Below are positions 1 to 13,169 of a stretch of 64,000 bases of DNA, one piece after another (the stretch's first letter is position 1; each line of letters starts with the position of its first letter). This DNA comes from Hemileia vastatrix (lineage: Eukaryota; Basidiomycota; Pucciniomycetes; Pucciniales; Zaghouaniaceae), in NCBI GenBank assembly GCA_030280995.1, contig JASXTE010000009.1, positions 3,447,001 to 3,511,000 on the forward strand, in the 5' to 3' direction. The notes under the pieces were generated by a model that was not told the origin of the DNA, ran no database searches, and worked only from the letters and a program-made list of their open reading frames with translations. The translations under genes and the position numbers were made by a program.

Positions 1-762
1 AATAGCAAGAAAAATTTGCTTACCGGTAATCAGATAAGGTCAAGAAAATAGTACCAATAATTCAAAATGATAAAGCAAAAATATGATTGATAATTTTTGA
101 AAAAGGTAAGTGAGAAAGAGAAAGGAAAAATAAATTGGGTGGCAAACAGATGTATATATCATGAATTTTCACTGATCACATTTTCAAAAAAATGCAGCTC
201 ACCAAGTCATATGATAAACTTCATCTAAATTCCAAGAATGATGTTGCCAAGGCACTGTACACAGCATGATCATTTTTTCCCATGCATATACTAATTCCAG
301 CTAGAATTTACTTGGCTGCATGTTGTACAGATGCACATTTGTGGAACACTGAATTTCACATCTAAAAAAAATTGACGCCACATAATTCTAGCTACCATGT
401 TTCACGTAGCTAAAAAACATACACTCATCACATTTAAATTTACATTGCGCCAAAATTAATTCATTTTTGAATTTTTTTAAAGGAAACTATAATGTGCACC
501 ACCTATTTCTAAAATATGAACCTCCGCACCATATTAAATTGGGAGACTTTTAATTATGCAATTTTTTTGCCGTGACCTTTTTCCTGATCTTACTTGGTTC
601 AAAATATTGAAACATGGCCAATGTTGATGAAAGAAACATTTGATTTTGTTTCTATGTGTAACAATGGAAGGCTGTTTCTTACTGGCGAAAGAGTGTTGTA
701 TATTTTATTTGAACAAATTTTTATTTTTTTATGTATTTTATTTAAAAAATTTACTTTTTATT
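1..762. other. AT-rich non-coding stretch
   Basis: No convincing reading frame, RNA gene or repeat was recognised. The few short open frames lack any familiar motif. Confidence 0.5.
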
Positions 763-1513
763 GCAGCCAGATTTATACTGGCTGCTTTTTAGAAACCTTA
801 ATTTATGACCCAAGCCTTTGAAATTGGCTTGGGTCCCTTACATTGCAATTTAGTACTTCCAGCCAGGTTTCCCCTGGCTGGAAGTGTCTCTTTCAAGCAA
901 TCGAAGTCGCTAAAAGCGACTTCGATTGCTTGCTGTAATGTTTGCCACCCTCCCAGCTAATTTACTAGGCTGGGAGGTGGCCAAAGCAGTGTGCAACGCG
1001 CGTTGCTGCTGCAAGTAACGCGCGTTGCACAATCGCTACCATATTTCATGCAGCTGATATCAAGTCAGCTGCATGAGATATGCGCAGCATGTGCAATGCG
1101 CGTTGCATGCAGCCTGCATTGCTGCTGCATGCAACGCGCATTTCTGCTGCATGCAATGCGCATTACTTGCAGCAGCGATGCGTGTTGCATGTGCTGCATG
1201 CAGTGCATTGCACAGCCAGTTTTTTTCTGGCTGTGCAATGCACACAGAGAAATCAAAGTCCCTGCAAGGGACTTTGGTCTCTAAAATGGAAGCGACTTTC
1301 CCTACCAGGTGCAATCTGGTGGGAAAGTGAGAGAAACGTTAGACCGAAGTTGTTTGAAAGCAACTTCGGTCTTAAAAACATTAAAAATCATAAAAAAAAA
1401 ATGAGAAATGTAGAAAAAAAAAATTAAAAATTAAAATGTGAGTATAAGAAAAAAAATAAGTTCTAGTGATACCAAAAATCCAAGCCAATTTCATTTGGCT
1501 TGGTTATTTAATA
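763..1513. repeat. Array of about 12-13 consecutive, mostly different hairpins
   Basis: Inverted repeats follow one another almost without gaps. Arm pairs: 763-770/778-785; 807-816/826-835; 855-867/873-885; 894-911/915-932 (18-bp perfect arms, 3-nt loop); 944-957/969-981 (one bulge); 991-1004/1017-1030; 1047-1057/1065-1075; 1095-1113/1124-1142 (19 bp); 1203-1219/1227-1243 (17 bp, T7 loop); 1254-1263/1267-1276; 1295-1308/1316-1328 (one bulge); 1341-1352/1361-1372; 1490-1498/1505-1513. Most stems have unrelated sequences, although GCAACGCG-type words recur at 991-1145. The block is far more GC-rich than its surroundings. Translations of this block are artefacts of the palindromes. Confidence 0.85.
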
Positions 1514-2958
1514 ATTAATTTTTAATACATTAAATTTAAAATTCAAACACCATAAAATATATGAATTTTTTTTATATGAATATTATAAATTTAATCTACC
1601 TCTTTCTCATAATTATATTTATAATTTTGTTTTTTTAATTTTTGACATTTAAGTTTATTTTTTGGAAATACAAAATTAAATTTTCAACTAAATTTTTTAG
1701 TAAGGTAAAATAAATTATAAATTTGACATTTTGTAATTGAATAATGAAAAAAATTTTAAATTTATTTAAAAAATATTTTTGTTAGAAGAATACAAATATT
1801 TTAAGGGTAGAAATATGGTGCAAATTGTAAGTAAAAAAAATTATATTTTTTTTTGTGAGGGGTTATTTCTATTTTTAAAAATATTTTTCAAAAACATTCA
1901 TTAAATACTGAATTAAATTACTTTGAAACTCAAATTTTTTGTAAAATAATTAAAAATGAAATAATAATATTGTTGTATTTGATATAAAATTTGAATTGGT
2001 AATATTAATGTCTCTTTAAGTAAATTTGAAAATCATTTAAAAAGACCATGTTGATAAGTACTTCATTTTTGATATACAATGGTTATATATATATCTTATA
2101 TATATTTCTTGAGTGTTATTTTTATATACATTCAATAAAATTTGTAATATAAAATGCCATTTAATAATTAATTAATGTTCAACTTAGTTATAACAACTTC
2201 ATATTTAATACCAGCCACTAGTATTTACTTTTTAATTTAAAACTCCAATATAATATGAGAGTATCCTTATTTTGTCTGTATGTAATGAACAACAATAACA
2301 GACCATAAATGAGTGGGTAGTTAATTACAATAAATAGTTGAAGAATAACCTATAAGAAATGATAAGTTTATCAAAAAGAGTACATTAAAAAAATATACTT
2401 TTGAATTTTTTTTGATATAATTTGGGTAGTTAAATGAAAATTTAAATTATCAGACATCAAAATGGATAAAATCTAAAAGTAGTGTTTATATAATAAGCCT
2501 CATAAAAAAAGGATAAAAAATCTACTATGTAACTAAATTATTAAATATTAAGGTATTATTAAAATTATTGAAAAACTTATTTTACAGTTATAATGAAATC
2601 TAAATGTGAAAATAATGGTGGGATAATAGTAAGACTATGTGGAAACACTTTAATTTATACATACTTTCAACTATGTTCAGATAAAAAAATTGTTAAAATT
2701 GTATAATAACATCTAGTTAATAGTGATGCAATTTTATTTAGATCAAGAATAAATTTTTCTGAGGAAAAACTAATTAAATTGAGATATGGCCATCTCCTTT
2801 CAAGAGATAGAATAATAATAAAAATTTAAAAAATTATAATAAGTATTCTTAATCACCATTTTTGAAAAGTCTCTAGTAAAATTCATTATAATATATCATT
2901 CATTGATTACATTATATGGAGTTTCATCTTGAAGTAGTGATGTGCAGCTTTGAACTTA
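1514..2958. other. AT-rich non-coding stretch
   Basis: Very AT-rich sequence with no recognisable coding or structured feature. Probably the interior of element E. Confidence 0.5.
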
Positions 2959-3706
2959 CACCACGCAATATAGGGGGAGGACTTGCTAGCAAGTCCGCAA
3001 CTTGAAGTCAGATGGAAATCAGATGGAACTCAGACTGAAGTAATACTGAACTTTCACTTGAAGTATCACACAAATAACAATGGATCTATATTGAAAACAT
3101 AGTGAAAGTGTGAGGATAACTGAATGGAAGCCAGAAAAAATCATTCCATGAGTCTACTCAATGCAAAGTATTTTTTGAAGATCAGTGACTTTTTCTATTA
3201 CCTACAACTGTTTTTACAGAATTGAAAACTATGTTTCAGCTAATATTTTATGGAAGTGAACTCTGTTCTTCGCCCGAAGAACAGAGTTCATCCTCCTATT
3301 TTCACACTCTGTTTGCACCAATCTCCATCCCTTTCAATTCTATCAACACATGCTTGTCTTCCCTTCCCATGCCTTTCGCTATCCTCCCAGCCCCATTGTA
3401 TGCCATCCTCTTTTGATCCCCATTTCACCCTTCTCAACCTCTCCCAGACCCTTTTCTTCATTTAAAATGCCTCGGAACCCTTAATCTTCCCTTCCAACTC
3501 TTTCCCAACCTTTTCGCTACCCCATACACCCTTCCTCACCCCTCTCTCCAGCCTTTCCAGCCCTTGTAGCCCCATTTGTGTTCAAAGTAAATTCAATACT
3601 TCTTCATGATGGTTTCATCACTTCCTCAATGTGTGCTCAAAAAGATATGAATTAGGGTTCAAGGTTGCGGACTTGCTAGCAAGTCCGCCCCCCATATTGC
3701 GTGGTG
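2959..3706. mobile_element. 748-bp MITE with CACTA-like TIRs (MITE1)
   Basis: The ends are inverted repeats of about 45 bp starting CACCACGCAATAT. Each contains the perfect 18-bp palindrome GGACTTGCTAGCAAGTCC (left copy 2979-2996). The element is flanked by a 3-bp TSD, TTA (2956-2958 and 3707-3709). Subterminal words such as AACTCAGACTGAA recur near the left end, as is usual in CACTA elements. It has no transposase and is therefore non-autonomous. A 3-bp TSD and a CACYAC start fit the EnSpm/CACTA superfamily; PIF/Harbinger is less likely because the three TSDs in this family (TTA, ATT, TGT) share no consensus. Confidence 0.85.
3258..3289. repeat. Perfect 15-bp-arm hairpin inside MITE1
   Basis: The arms GAACTCTGTTCTTCG and CGAAGAACAGAGTTC are separated by two bases. 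It is followed by a C/T-rich non-coding stretch. Confidence 0.85.
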
Positions 3707-4406
3707 TTATGTTATGAAAAACAAAAAAGTTAAAAAATATATAGTTATACTAATGAAAAAGCCAAAAATAAAAATACTATTATAAATTAAAAAAATAAAA
3801 CTACATAAATTTTATTCTGCTCTAATGATGGAAGGGTACTATGTATGAATTTCCACATGTTAAATCCAAACCTGCTTTAAGGCTAGTTTACAGGTAGAGC
3901 TATTAAGTTTCCTTAAATTCCAAAAATAACTTATTCATTTTACTAATTATTTTTTTCTTGTTTCTTTCCAAAGTTGTTAGAGTTGCTTAATTAATACTGT
4001 TATCTTGATTGTAAGATATATAATTTTTTTTGAATACATGATTTATTGTTTCAAAAATTATATTATAAATTTAAATCATTTATTTCATTTTCTAAAGCTT
4101 CATTTTCAAAGACACAACTCCATTTTCTATTACTTAACAAATATATAAAATGTGATAGTAAAATTTGAGGAATTTTCTTTTTGAGAGGGTCAAACTATAT
4201 TGTGAAGATTTTTATCTAGAAATTCTTGTACTCTAAAACCAAATAATTTTCTCCCTTAAGTAAGCCATTTCAAAAATATGAGAATATAAACAAGAATATT
4301 AACTTATCTTATTTTTATTTTCGTTACTGAAAGTTTTAGTTCAATCCCTTTTTTTATATGACATTAGTATAAAAACATGGTTAAATGCTTCTATATAATT
4401 AATTTT

Positions 4407-4408
<2 letters not shown>

Positions 4409-4444
<36 letters not shown>
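4409..4444. repeat. (TA)n microsatellite
   Basis: About 18 uninterrupted TA dinucleotides. Confidence 0.9.
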
Positions 4445-4451
<7 letters not shown>

Positions 4452-6159
4452 TTAGAACGTCATCCTTTTTTATTTACTTGAATAAATGGCTCAATTATAA
4501 TACCCAACACTTATTAATGTTTCCCAAACTCAATAACAAATTTCTCATATGAAATATTAGCTTCTAATATAAGAAGTTTATCTATAGATGATATTCAACA
4601 TGTGATTTTACTTTTTAGATTCAGCTAAAATTAAACAAAAGGAGAAATCATGCATATGTGTATAAATGGTAACCATATGTTACTTAGAGGATTGTGAAAT
4701 TCACTCATCAGAATGGTTTAAGTATTAAAATAAATTGAGGTCATTATTTTCTAGTATTTGAAACTAATTAGGAAATTATTCTAAAAATATATTTTAATGT
4801 GTATCATGTTTAAAAAGTTGGAAATATGATTTTTGAAAATTGTGAGTTTCTTATGAGATACCAAGCTTTAGTTTACATTGTTTCAAGTAGAATAGAATTT
4901 TAGTATTAGAAATTGAAAGCAATGTACCATTATCAGATTTTAACTGTGTTCTACTTATAGAATGATTACATAACATTAAACATTATTTAAATCAAAAAGG
5001 TTTAAAAGATATTTAGAATTTTACCAAATTTCACCATTTATTAATCTTTGATTTGAAAACAAACTATGATGTACACTCACTAGAAATAAGCAATCCCAAT
5101 TTTAACATAATTTATCAATCCAAAAATAATGAGTCAATAGACATGAAAATATATATTATTTCAAAACCAATTCTCTAGATTTAAAATATGATGCTTTAAT
5201 GAAAAATTATTACAAAACTTTAATGCAATGAAGTCTCTTAAAAAATTCAAAAATAGAATATCAAAACAAGTAATTTCTGCAAAAAAAACTACTAACTATT
5301 GTAGATAAAGCATAAAAATAAGTCATATTTTTTAAAAAAATGATCTAACAATATTTATTTTTGTTAAAAAAATCAAAACATTGTTAAGTTTGCTTGTTAT
5401 AATAATGTTAAAATCCACTAAACATTATCTAAAGGTGGTAAAATATGTTAAAAATAAGTTGAATTTTATGAGATAAAAATCAACAATTTTGTATCATTTC
5501 CTGTTGTGCTATGACTTTATTCCACCCTTTTTATCTGATTCTTCCAGTATTACTTTGCTATGATCACTAGTTTTCAAGTTAAAATTTACAAATGTTCATT
5601 ATACTTGATAATATGAAAAATAACTCAAACTTTTATAACTACAAAATAAGATTTTGTAACTCCTTCTTTCAATCAATATTTGAAGAAATTTTAGTTTATT
5701 TGAGTAATGATTTTAAGAATAACAAAAAATTTGAAATTCACAAGGAATTATTTCCAGAGACTATAATTATTTACTTGTGTAATGCATGAGCTACTTATCA
5801 ATGATGTAAAACATCAGAAAAGTAAGTTATAGTTATAAATCTACAGATTATACTGTTTCTGGTATATATATCTTCAATAAATCTTTTAAACTTATCTTAG
5901 CCTACATACCACACAATAGAAAATCATTATATTAAAAAAGGAAAAAATTCTATGATAATATCATAAAGAATGATAACCATGGATTAATATTCCATAAAAA
6001 TGGTTAATAATATTTTAAGAGAACCTAAATCAGTATTCTTTCATCAAAATATATCCTTTTTGTCTTTGTAATTTATTCCAAACAAATTTTTTGAAAGTTG
6101 AATCTATATATCTAATGCCAAAACCACTATTAAGTTCCCTCTTAGACTTTTTAAGAAAT

Positions 6160-6190
<31 letters not shown>

Positions 6191-6191
6191 T
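6160..6191. repeat. (AT)n microsatellite
   Basis: AT repeats with one internal interruption (TATGTATA). Confidence 0.85.
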
Positions 6192-8096
6192 ATTTATCAA
6201 AAATTGAAATAAAGAATAAAAACATAATTTTATTTACCTTTAATTATTTAAATATAGAGTATTTTCAGAATGCATTGTGGTTACTTGTGAAGGTTAGAAG
6301 ATTTGAAGTTGGATTTATGAGTTTTTAGAAGGGCAAATATTGTAAAATTCTTTCATAAATATTTATTTCATAGTTTCAAATGTTGAAATCTACAAACTAA
6401 TGGGATTTAAAATTATATTGAGATTTAAAATCTGTTTTCTACTCAAGTAAAATAAAATAAAATGATGATATCAAAATTGAAATTAATTTTAAACTTTTGA
6501 TATGCTCTATCTTCAATTTTATTGATAGTGCATCAAAAATTTAATAATATTTTTTTCCTTCATCACTTTTAACATAAAAGATAGTTTTATCATTTTATGA
6601 ATTAAAGATTGCTTATATAAATTTAACATCTATGTCAACTGTTTATGACTATTAATCTATATAATAAATTTTTTAGAAGAAAAAATAACATCAGTATATA
6701 CTGACTTTGAAATTATTCAATTTAAAATAGTTTACAGGTAGATAATGAAGGGTGATTTCATTTTTGAATATGAACTATAGAAGTCTTATTTTATCAATTT
6801 TAATTCTTTTTGAGCTCAAATGTATCCACCGCAACTTAAGTAAGAATAAAAATTATTTTTATTGAAATTTACATGAGAAAGTATGCCTATTATTCAAAAT
6901 CAAACTTGCTCTAATGGTGTTTTTCAATCATTATTTCCATTCATAACAATAAAAAACATTTCAATTTGCTGATGTTTTAGTTTTTGATATCCCCAAGTTT
7001 ATATCTCAGGTGTACTATTCACAAAATTATTAAAAATATAATTTTCGAAATACATGATAAACTTGAAAGTGAGGGGGCATTAAATTTTTAAAAATGAATT
7101 CTAAATTCAGGATGGATAGTATTTTTTCTATTTTCACAAATGAACAATTTTTTGTTTCAATTAATCCAGAAAGAAAATTTTGTTGTAAGCATATTATATT
7201 ATATTTATTATGATTTTAAATACTATATTTTCAAGATTTGTGTTTAATATTTCCTGTGAAAGTTAATGTTAATGTGAATTTAAAGTAAGCTTGAAGAAAT
7301 TTAATCAATAGGCATATTGGATATTTAAAATAATATTTTGCTCCAATCTTGAATCATCCTGGGCTAAAAAATATCCCAAATAAGGTTTTTGTGGGTCAAT
7401 TTGGATTTAAGTAGGATTAAGTGAGGTTTAATAAAGGACAGATAAAAGGCTAAATTCATTACTAGTGACTTTTTTCTCAAAATAGTTATAAAATATTTAT
7501 CATTCTGGACTCAAGCTTCAATAAAGTTGAATTGAAACAGAGATAATTTCTAGCAGCACAACACCATATTTACAAAGGTGTAAAATACCTCAAATATTAC
7601 TCATAATATAGGAAGGCAAGGAATCTACAAAATTCACATTTCAAACGAGGATTTATATTTTGAATTTGAAATTGAGAAATGGAATATTATTTTCCAATTT
7701 AAATATCTATTAGTCATTTTAACAAAAGTTTTCAGTAATCAGATTGAATTTTGATGGTATTTTGTTGTAGATTAATCATTTTGATGAGACATTTACTCAA
7801 AATTACTGGTTTCGTTTCTAATATTCCATGTGAAATTCATTATGAATCTTTTTGAAAGTGAATAGTTGACATATTGGATATGCAAAAGCTTATGTTAGAT
7901 CAAAGTGAGATCAAAGGGAGCTTAACTGATGATCAAATTAGGATTTTACAAGATCAAACGGTGATCAATGTAGGTTCATCTTGAGCTCAATCTGTGACAA
8001 ATCTCTGACTAAATGTAAGGCCAAAAAATTTCCTACATGGTGATGATGTGTGCATAATTCAAGCATAGATTTGTGGCTCAACGGAGCTCAAGAAAG

Positions 8097-8135
8097 GGGT
8101 ATTGCTAGCAATACCCCCCCATTTTTTCTGTGGTG
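8097..8135. repeat. Right terminal inverted repeat of element E
   Basis: Contains the perfect palindrome GGTATTGCTAGCAATACC followed by a C-rich block and TTTTTTCTGTGGTG. The TGCTAGCA core (8103-8110) starts the same 26 nt from the end as in the other members. Confidence 0.8.
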
Positions 8136-8753
8136 CTTGTTGTTTGGTTTTGGTGTATAATAGAAGTTTGGAGATTCAGTGAGGAAAGATGTTTGCTGAC
8201 AGATGGAATTGACCTTACAGAGTCAGATCTCAGGTATCTTGAGGTTCTTATATTTTGGAAGATTTGGGTGATGCAGTCTTAAAGACGAGAGTGGCTTCTG
8301 ACCAGGTGAAGAGATTTTACCCAAGAGTCACAAAAAGTGAAGAATATTGACTCTGCAATGAGGATAAACTATGGAGCATTTTTTAATTTTGGATTTTTTG
8401 TGGTGATGCTGTGCATCTGTTTTGTTGGAAACTTTTATTAGAAGGTACCCATGGGTGGGGCTTCCAGATTTTATTTTGGCAAGTATGGGGGTGACTTATG
8501 GGCTGGCTGCTCTATCAACAGTTACCCCGGATTGTCTGTTTCCAACCTCTTCTCTTAAATTTGTTGAACCCTAGTATTGGTTTTTGTTCACAGATTCTAG
8601 TTTTTTATAACTTTAAACAGGAAATTCTTTTGGTTTTAAAGAGCTGGGCTCTTCAAGATTATTGGTTTTGCTTTTTGTGTTGAATGTGTTTTTGTTAGAA
8701 GGTACCCAGGGGTGGCTTCTAGATTATAATTTGGCAAGTGTGGGGGTAACTGG
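8136..8753 (+). pseudogene. 3' end of a D-type gypsy pol and its tail (D', left half)
   Basis: This stretch is collinear with 49866-50487 of element D: the end of the integrase region (TTTGGTTTTGGTGTATAATAG and onward), the stop region, then the tail repeat with its GGGGT...ACCCC hairpin. The frame is damaged, so it is a relic. The left side is cut by element E at 8135. The right side stops at 8753, exactly where element G begins, and the tail resumes at 56667. The last 3 bp (TGG, 8751-8753) are the left copy of G's target duplication. Confidence 0.75.
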
Positions 8754-9400
8754 CACCACGCACAAACAGCCAATGAACCCAGCCTCATGTCGCGCTGACG
8801 GTGAGGTGATGTTGGAAAAGGGTTCCATGTTGACTAAAACATGGGCGGCCGCCACATCAGCTAAAACCAAGCTCATATGTTGCTATGTGAGCTCACTTCA
8901 TCTCTTGGTAACTAAGATGACATCTTACGCTCAATTCATTTCCTGCATAAATAAAAAATATGTTATTAAACTTCAATAGGACTAATTATGTCTTTGAGAG
9001 AGAAAATATGGCATCATAAAAAAGTGGACCTCTTTATCATGTTAATGAAAAAACTAAAATACTTGTCTAACATCCATTTAGTGCAAAATTCGCAGAATCT
9101 CATCCTACTAAGATAAGTTATACTTAAGAAAAATATTAGGGTTTTTTTTATGGTTTAAGTTGCACTATAATTCTTGAAATCTTGCCATTATCTATCTTAA
9201 AACTACTCAGTCACCTCTAAAAAGTAAAAAAAATTGTTACTAGAATGAATGATACTAGCAAAGAACCAAAAATTTCTTCATTTTTTTGTCAGTGTCAAAA
9301 ATGCAGTAACTTCACAACACTAAATTTGGCTGGTGAGGAAGTTAAGGGATCCTAAGTACATCAAATCACTTGGAGGAAACACCAACTAGTAGAAAGCGCC

Positions 9401-9509
9401 TGTTAAGGGGTCTTTTGGTCTAGAAGATTTATGCGAGGATTCTACGAGGATTTTAAGTGGTTTAATGGACTCTCAAAAGCAAGGTATGTATTTCTTAATC
9501 TATTTGATT
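9401..9509 (-). repeat. 3' LTR of C, outer fragment
   Basis: Matches 55532 onward in the intact LTR (TCTTTTGGTCTAGAAG...), then stops at a CACTA-like insertion. The last 3 bp (ATT) are that insertion's target duplication. Confidence 0.85.
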
Positions 9510-9544
9510 CACCACGGGAAATATAGGGGTGAATTGCTAGCAAT

Positions 9545-10084
9545 CCCCTCTCTTGAAATTTAGAGTGTCCCTTAATTATGCCAGGTTTATGAATACTTTA
9601 TAAACATAAGTAAATTAGAGTTAGATTTACATTTATTCTCAGATTGATTATAGACAGAATATCAACTGATTCCAAATTATGCACAAGTTGATCCTCCAGA
9701 ACTTGATTTTGGTCCTCTGTTGAGCAAAAATTGAGCACAAATTGATCTAACCTAAGCTTATGCATATATAATAATTCAGGATACATGCTCTATTAAATTT
9801 GATAATGAAATAAAATATTGATGAATTTATATAAAAAAATTATTATGTAAGATATTAAATTATAAATTTAGGCATCATAGGAGGGCACTTAATAGAACTT
9901 AATTATACTATGTGACACCTTAATACTGTATCACGCAGTTTGAAACATTTAAAACAAAATGTGTCATGATGGCCAATGAAATTGCTTGGACAGACACTTT
10001 CAAAATTAATACTGACCATAATAAACAAGTATGAAACCTTGGCATCTATCCAATAAAAGATTTTCCTTCCGATAAATGGATTTT
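9545..10084. other. Non-coding left arm of the CACTA-like element
   Basis: AT-rich; no gene or clear repeat was recognised. Confidence 0.5.
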
Positions 10085-12007
10085 TCTCAGTTACTCCCTG
10101 CTTAAAAGTGTCCTTGTGAGGTTTGTCTGACCTTCAGGGGGGTAATTTGGCCACATCAAACTACTTCTATTTCCATGATTGACCAAAACATCATCCTCAT
10201 TTTCATCTAAAGAGTTGATCTCATCTGACTGTGGCTGATCAAAGGGGTCCACCACAAGTTTAGCCAAAAATTTTGTGAACACTTTTTTGATGGATAGTGA
10301 CTAACTGGTGCTTTCCGAAATTTTCCACCTGAAGTTAGGCTAAACTTCAGGAGGATAAATTTATTATGAATACCAAATTAACTGAAGAATACTTTTGCCA
10401 TAGATACTCTGCATAATAAAAGTGTCCATCTGAGGTTTAGCCACAATTCAGGTAGACACTTTTGGAAAGGAACAGTCTGATGGGTTTAATATCTATATAT
10501 GACAATAAGTATCAGTTTTTTATCAAAATGGAACTATAATTAATTTAATATGGCCAAAGTGTCCACCTGAAGTTTGACCAAAATACAGGTGGAAATTTTT
10601 ATAAGGATTACTTGATGAAATGAAGAAGACTTGCAAATACATTCCATCATAAAATTTTCAAACTTAAGTTTATCAAAAATTGTGGTGACACTTTTGCCAG
10701 ATCCAGTCATATGGGATCAACTCTCTATATGTCAATGAGAATCAATTTTTAGTCAATCATGGCATTAGAAGTAATTTTATATGGACAAACTTTCCACCTG
10801 ATTTTTTGCTAAAAATAAGTTGGAAATGTTTATGAGGAATACTAGATTAACTAAAGAAGACTTTCACCCTACTACTGTCCATCATAAAAGTGTCCACCAG
10901 AAGAATTCTCAAACTTGTGGTTGACACCTTTGGCCTGGTCCAGCCATATGGGATCAATTCTGCATATGGAAATGAGGATTTAATTTGGTCAATCATGGTA
11001 CTAGAAGTAGTTTGATATAGACAAAGTGTCCAACTAAATTTTGGAAAAAAATCAGTTGAAAACTTCATTTAGTTTTTCAAAAAATCAAATTAAGTACAAT
11101 TTTATTCCTGATGATGCCCATTTTATCTAACACCTCTTCTGAGCCTTGAAAGTAGACATTTAGCTTGAATTTTTACTTTCATATAAAATCACTTTTATTC
11201 AACCTATTTCTTTTTATCCCTTTTTATTCTTTTAGATATCAATTAATTTTATGTAAAACAAATCATTTTCATAATTTTTTACCTGTATTTAATAAAATTA
11301 TTAAAGGTTTAACATCACCCTGTAAGAATTTGGCACATGTTTTTTTGCTATACTAATAAAAATAATAATATACTGGTGACAAAAAATTGATCAAATGATA
11401 AAATATTAATAAAACAGAAAGATCAAATACCAATGGATATGTTTTAAAAAAATACCAGTTGCACTGAAGAAGAGCTGCACCCTAGATACTCACCATCAAA
11501 AAAGTGTCCAGCACAAGTTCGGCCAAATTTGTGCTGGACACTTTTGGTCAGGTGCAGTCATATAAGATCAATTCTTGCTATGGCAATGAAAAAAATTATT
11601 TGATAAAAAACTTCACTAGAAGTATTTTTACACAGCCAAATTTTCTACCAAGAGTTCATCCAAACCACAGGTGCAAAATTTTTTATCTTTAAAAAAAGTC
11701 AATTTAGTACAATGTATCCCTGATGGCTCTCATTTGCTTTAACACCTCTACTGGCCTTTGATAGAAGGAATATTACTTGGATTTCTTTTTTCATATTTGA
11801 TCCCTTTAACTTAATTTTTTATTACTAATATTGCTTTTGGATATCAATTAATAATTTTTAAAATGAACTATTTTCTTATTTTTATACATTTATTTAATAA
11901 TATTATAAATGGCATAACATCACCTGGTATGCATTTGGCACATGAGTTTTTTCTATACTTATAGAATTAATAATATAATGACGAGCAAAAATTAATCAAA
12001 TGATATT
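10085..12007. repeat. Left part of the palindrome-bearing satellite array
   Basis: Diverged units. AAAAGTGTCC occurs near 10104, 10428, 10888 and 11502, with a related AAAGTGTCC near 10555. The two last long units are about 610 bp apart. The stretch 10085-10300 carries the unit sequence in inverted orientation. The array is cut at 12007 by chromovirus A and resumes at 30885. The distance from the palindrome at 11502, with A removed, to the next at 30984 is again about 605 bp. Confidence 0.75.
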
Positions 12008-13135
12008 TGTTGGTCAGTTTTCTAGAAGAGGGAAAGAAAAGGGGCAAAAAAGAAGAGAAACAAATAGGTAAAGGTACTAAAGGTAAATAGAAAGATAAAA
12101 GTAATAATAGAAATAATTTATTTAAAATGAAACAACGACGAGTGAGTTGGGAGATGAACAAATTGAGGTTTTATTTAATATTAATATTATTTAAGTAAGA
12201 GTTCTGCGCGGCAAACACTATAATTCCTATCAGACTTAAGGCAACCTTTAATTTGTTATTGAGAATTTTTAATTAGATTGTAATACTAATAAAAATAATA
12301 ATAAATGTAATAAAATTATCTTTTAAATTGTTGAGTGTATAGTAAGTGATGGGGCTACAGGGGATTAACCAAGGCCTTTTTATAGGCAATGGGCCCTCTG
12401 AAGCTCTACTATATTTGTAAATACAAGAAACATAATAGAATAAAACAAGAATTTAAAAAGAATAAGTGAAACATAACAATGTAGAGAAAAATATGAAACA
12501 AATAATTAAAAATCCCAATTAAGAATCCAATTTTCCCGCCATTAATTCCCAAATCAGTAAGTAAAAATAGTGAATAACTAAACAAGCCTGGAACATAGGA
12601 ACTATGAGAAAAATCATTCAAAACAGATGGTACAGTCTGATTTAAGGATTTTTAAGTGAAACAAAAAATATTCTGACGCAACAAATATGTAATTTATTTC
12701 AATTCAGTATTAATTAGTTTTTCCTGACACAATTATAGGTCAAAAGAAGCGTCATTATTTATTGTTTAATATTATAAGAAATGATATTTAATATATAAAT
12801 ATAATTAATTAATTTAATTATATTATAAGTAAATTTTACACTTATAATTATAATATATGTTTTTAATTAATTAAATATAAATTTATAATTATTAAATACA
12901 TAAAAAATGTGCCATTATTTGTAGAATATATTATATTATGCTTAATTTAATTGTATATAAAAAATTTATATAACCAATAAATTTAATATAACACTTGTAT
13001 ATAATAAAATACTTATATAATTTTATTATGCAGTAAAATATTAATTTATATTCATTAAATACAATTCTTACCCACTCTTTCAGGTTTTATAAGTTACATA
13101 TCATTTACTGGACTCCTGGAATAGCCTGGCTGACA
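12008..13135 (-). repeat. 3' LTR of chromovirus A
   Basis: Matches 29753-30879 throughout at roughly 97% (counted by eye). On the element's sense strand it starts TGTCAGCC and ends in CCAACA. Confidence 0.9.
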
Positions 13136-13149
13136 CTCCCTCACTCTAA
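13136..13149 (-). promoter_or_regulatory. Polypurine tract of chromovirus A
   Basis: The sense strand reads TAGAGTGAGGGAG directly before the 3' LTR. The same tract precedes the LTR of element C. It is the expected plus-strand DNA primer of LTR elements. Confidence 0.8.
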
Positions 13150-13169
13150 AAAAAACAATAAAAAAAATG

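Larger units (their letters stand above)
3707..8096. other. AT-rich non-coding interior of element E
   Basis: No gene was found in 4.4 kb. There are two TA microsatellites (listed separately). The last 200 bases before 8097 contain repeated TGATCAA and GAGCTCAA words that look like subterminal repeats. Short open frames here (for example 5592-5789) carry no recognisable motif. Confidence 0.5.
1..8135. mobile_element. Right part of a large CACTA-like DNA transposon (element E)
   Basis: The right terminus ends in GTGGTG at 8135 and carries the same inverted-terminal architecture as three complete elements in this window: a G-rich block and a TGCTAGCA core at positions 26-33 from the end. To its right the sequence is at once the pol tail of a D-type gypsy element, so E interrupts that element. 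No matching left end (CACCAC with TGCTAGCA at +26) was found, so the left boundary is probably outside the window. How much of 1-8100 belongs to E is inferred. No transposase reading frame is visible, so this part is non-coding. A 748-bp MITE (2959-3706) is nested in it. Confidence 0.5.

Noticed and set aside
991..1427. Several overlapping open frames on both strands, rich in Cys, Ala and His
   Set aside because: They are produced by the palindromes of the hairpin array (the same words read on both strands); no start context or protein motif supports a gene.
8498..8979. Short plus-strand open frames
   Set aside because: They overlap the D' tail and the TIR of element G, which explain the sequence better; they share no motif with known proteins.
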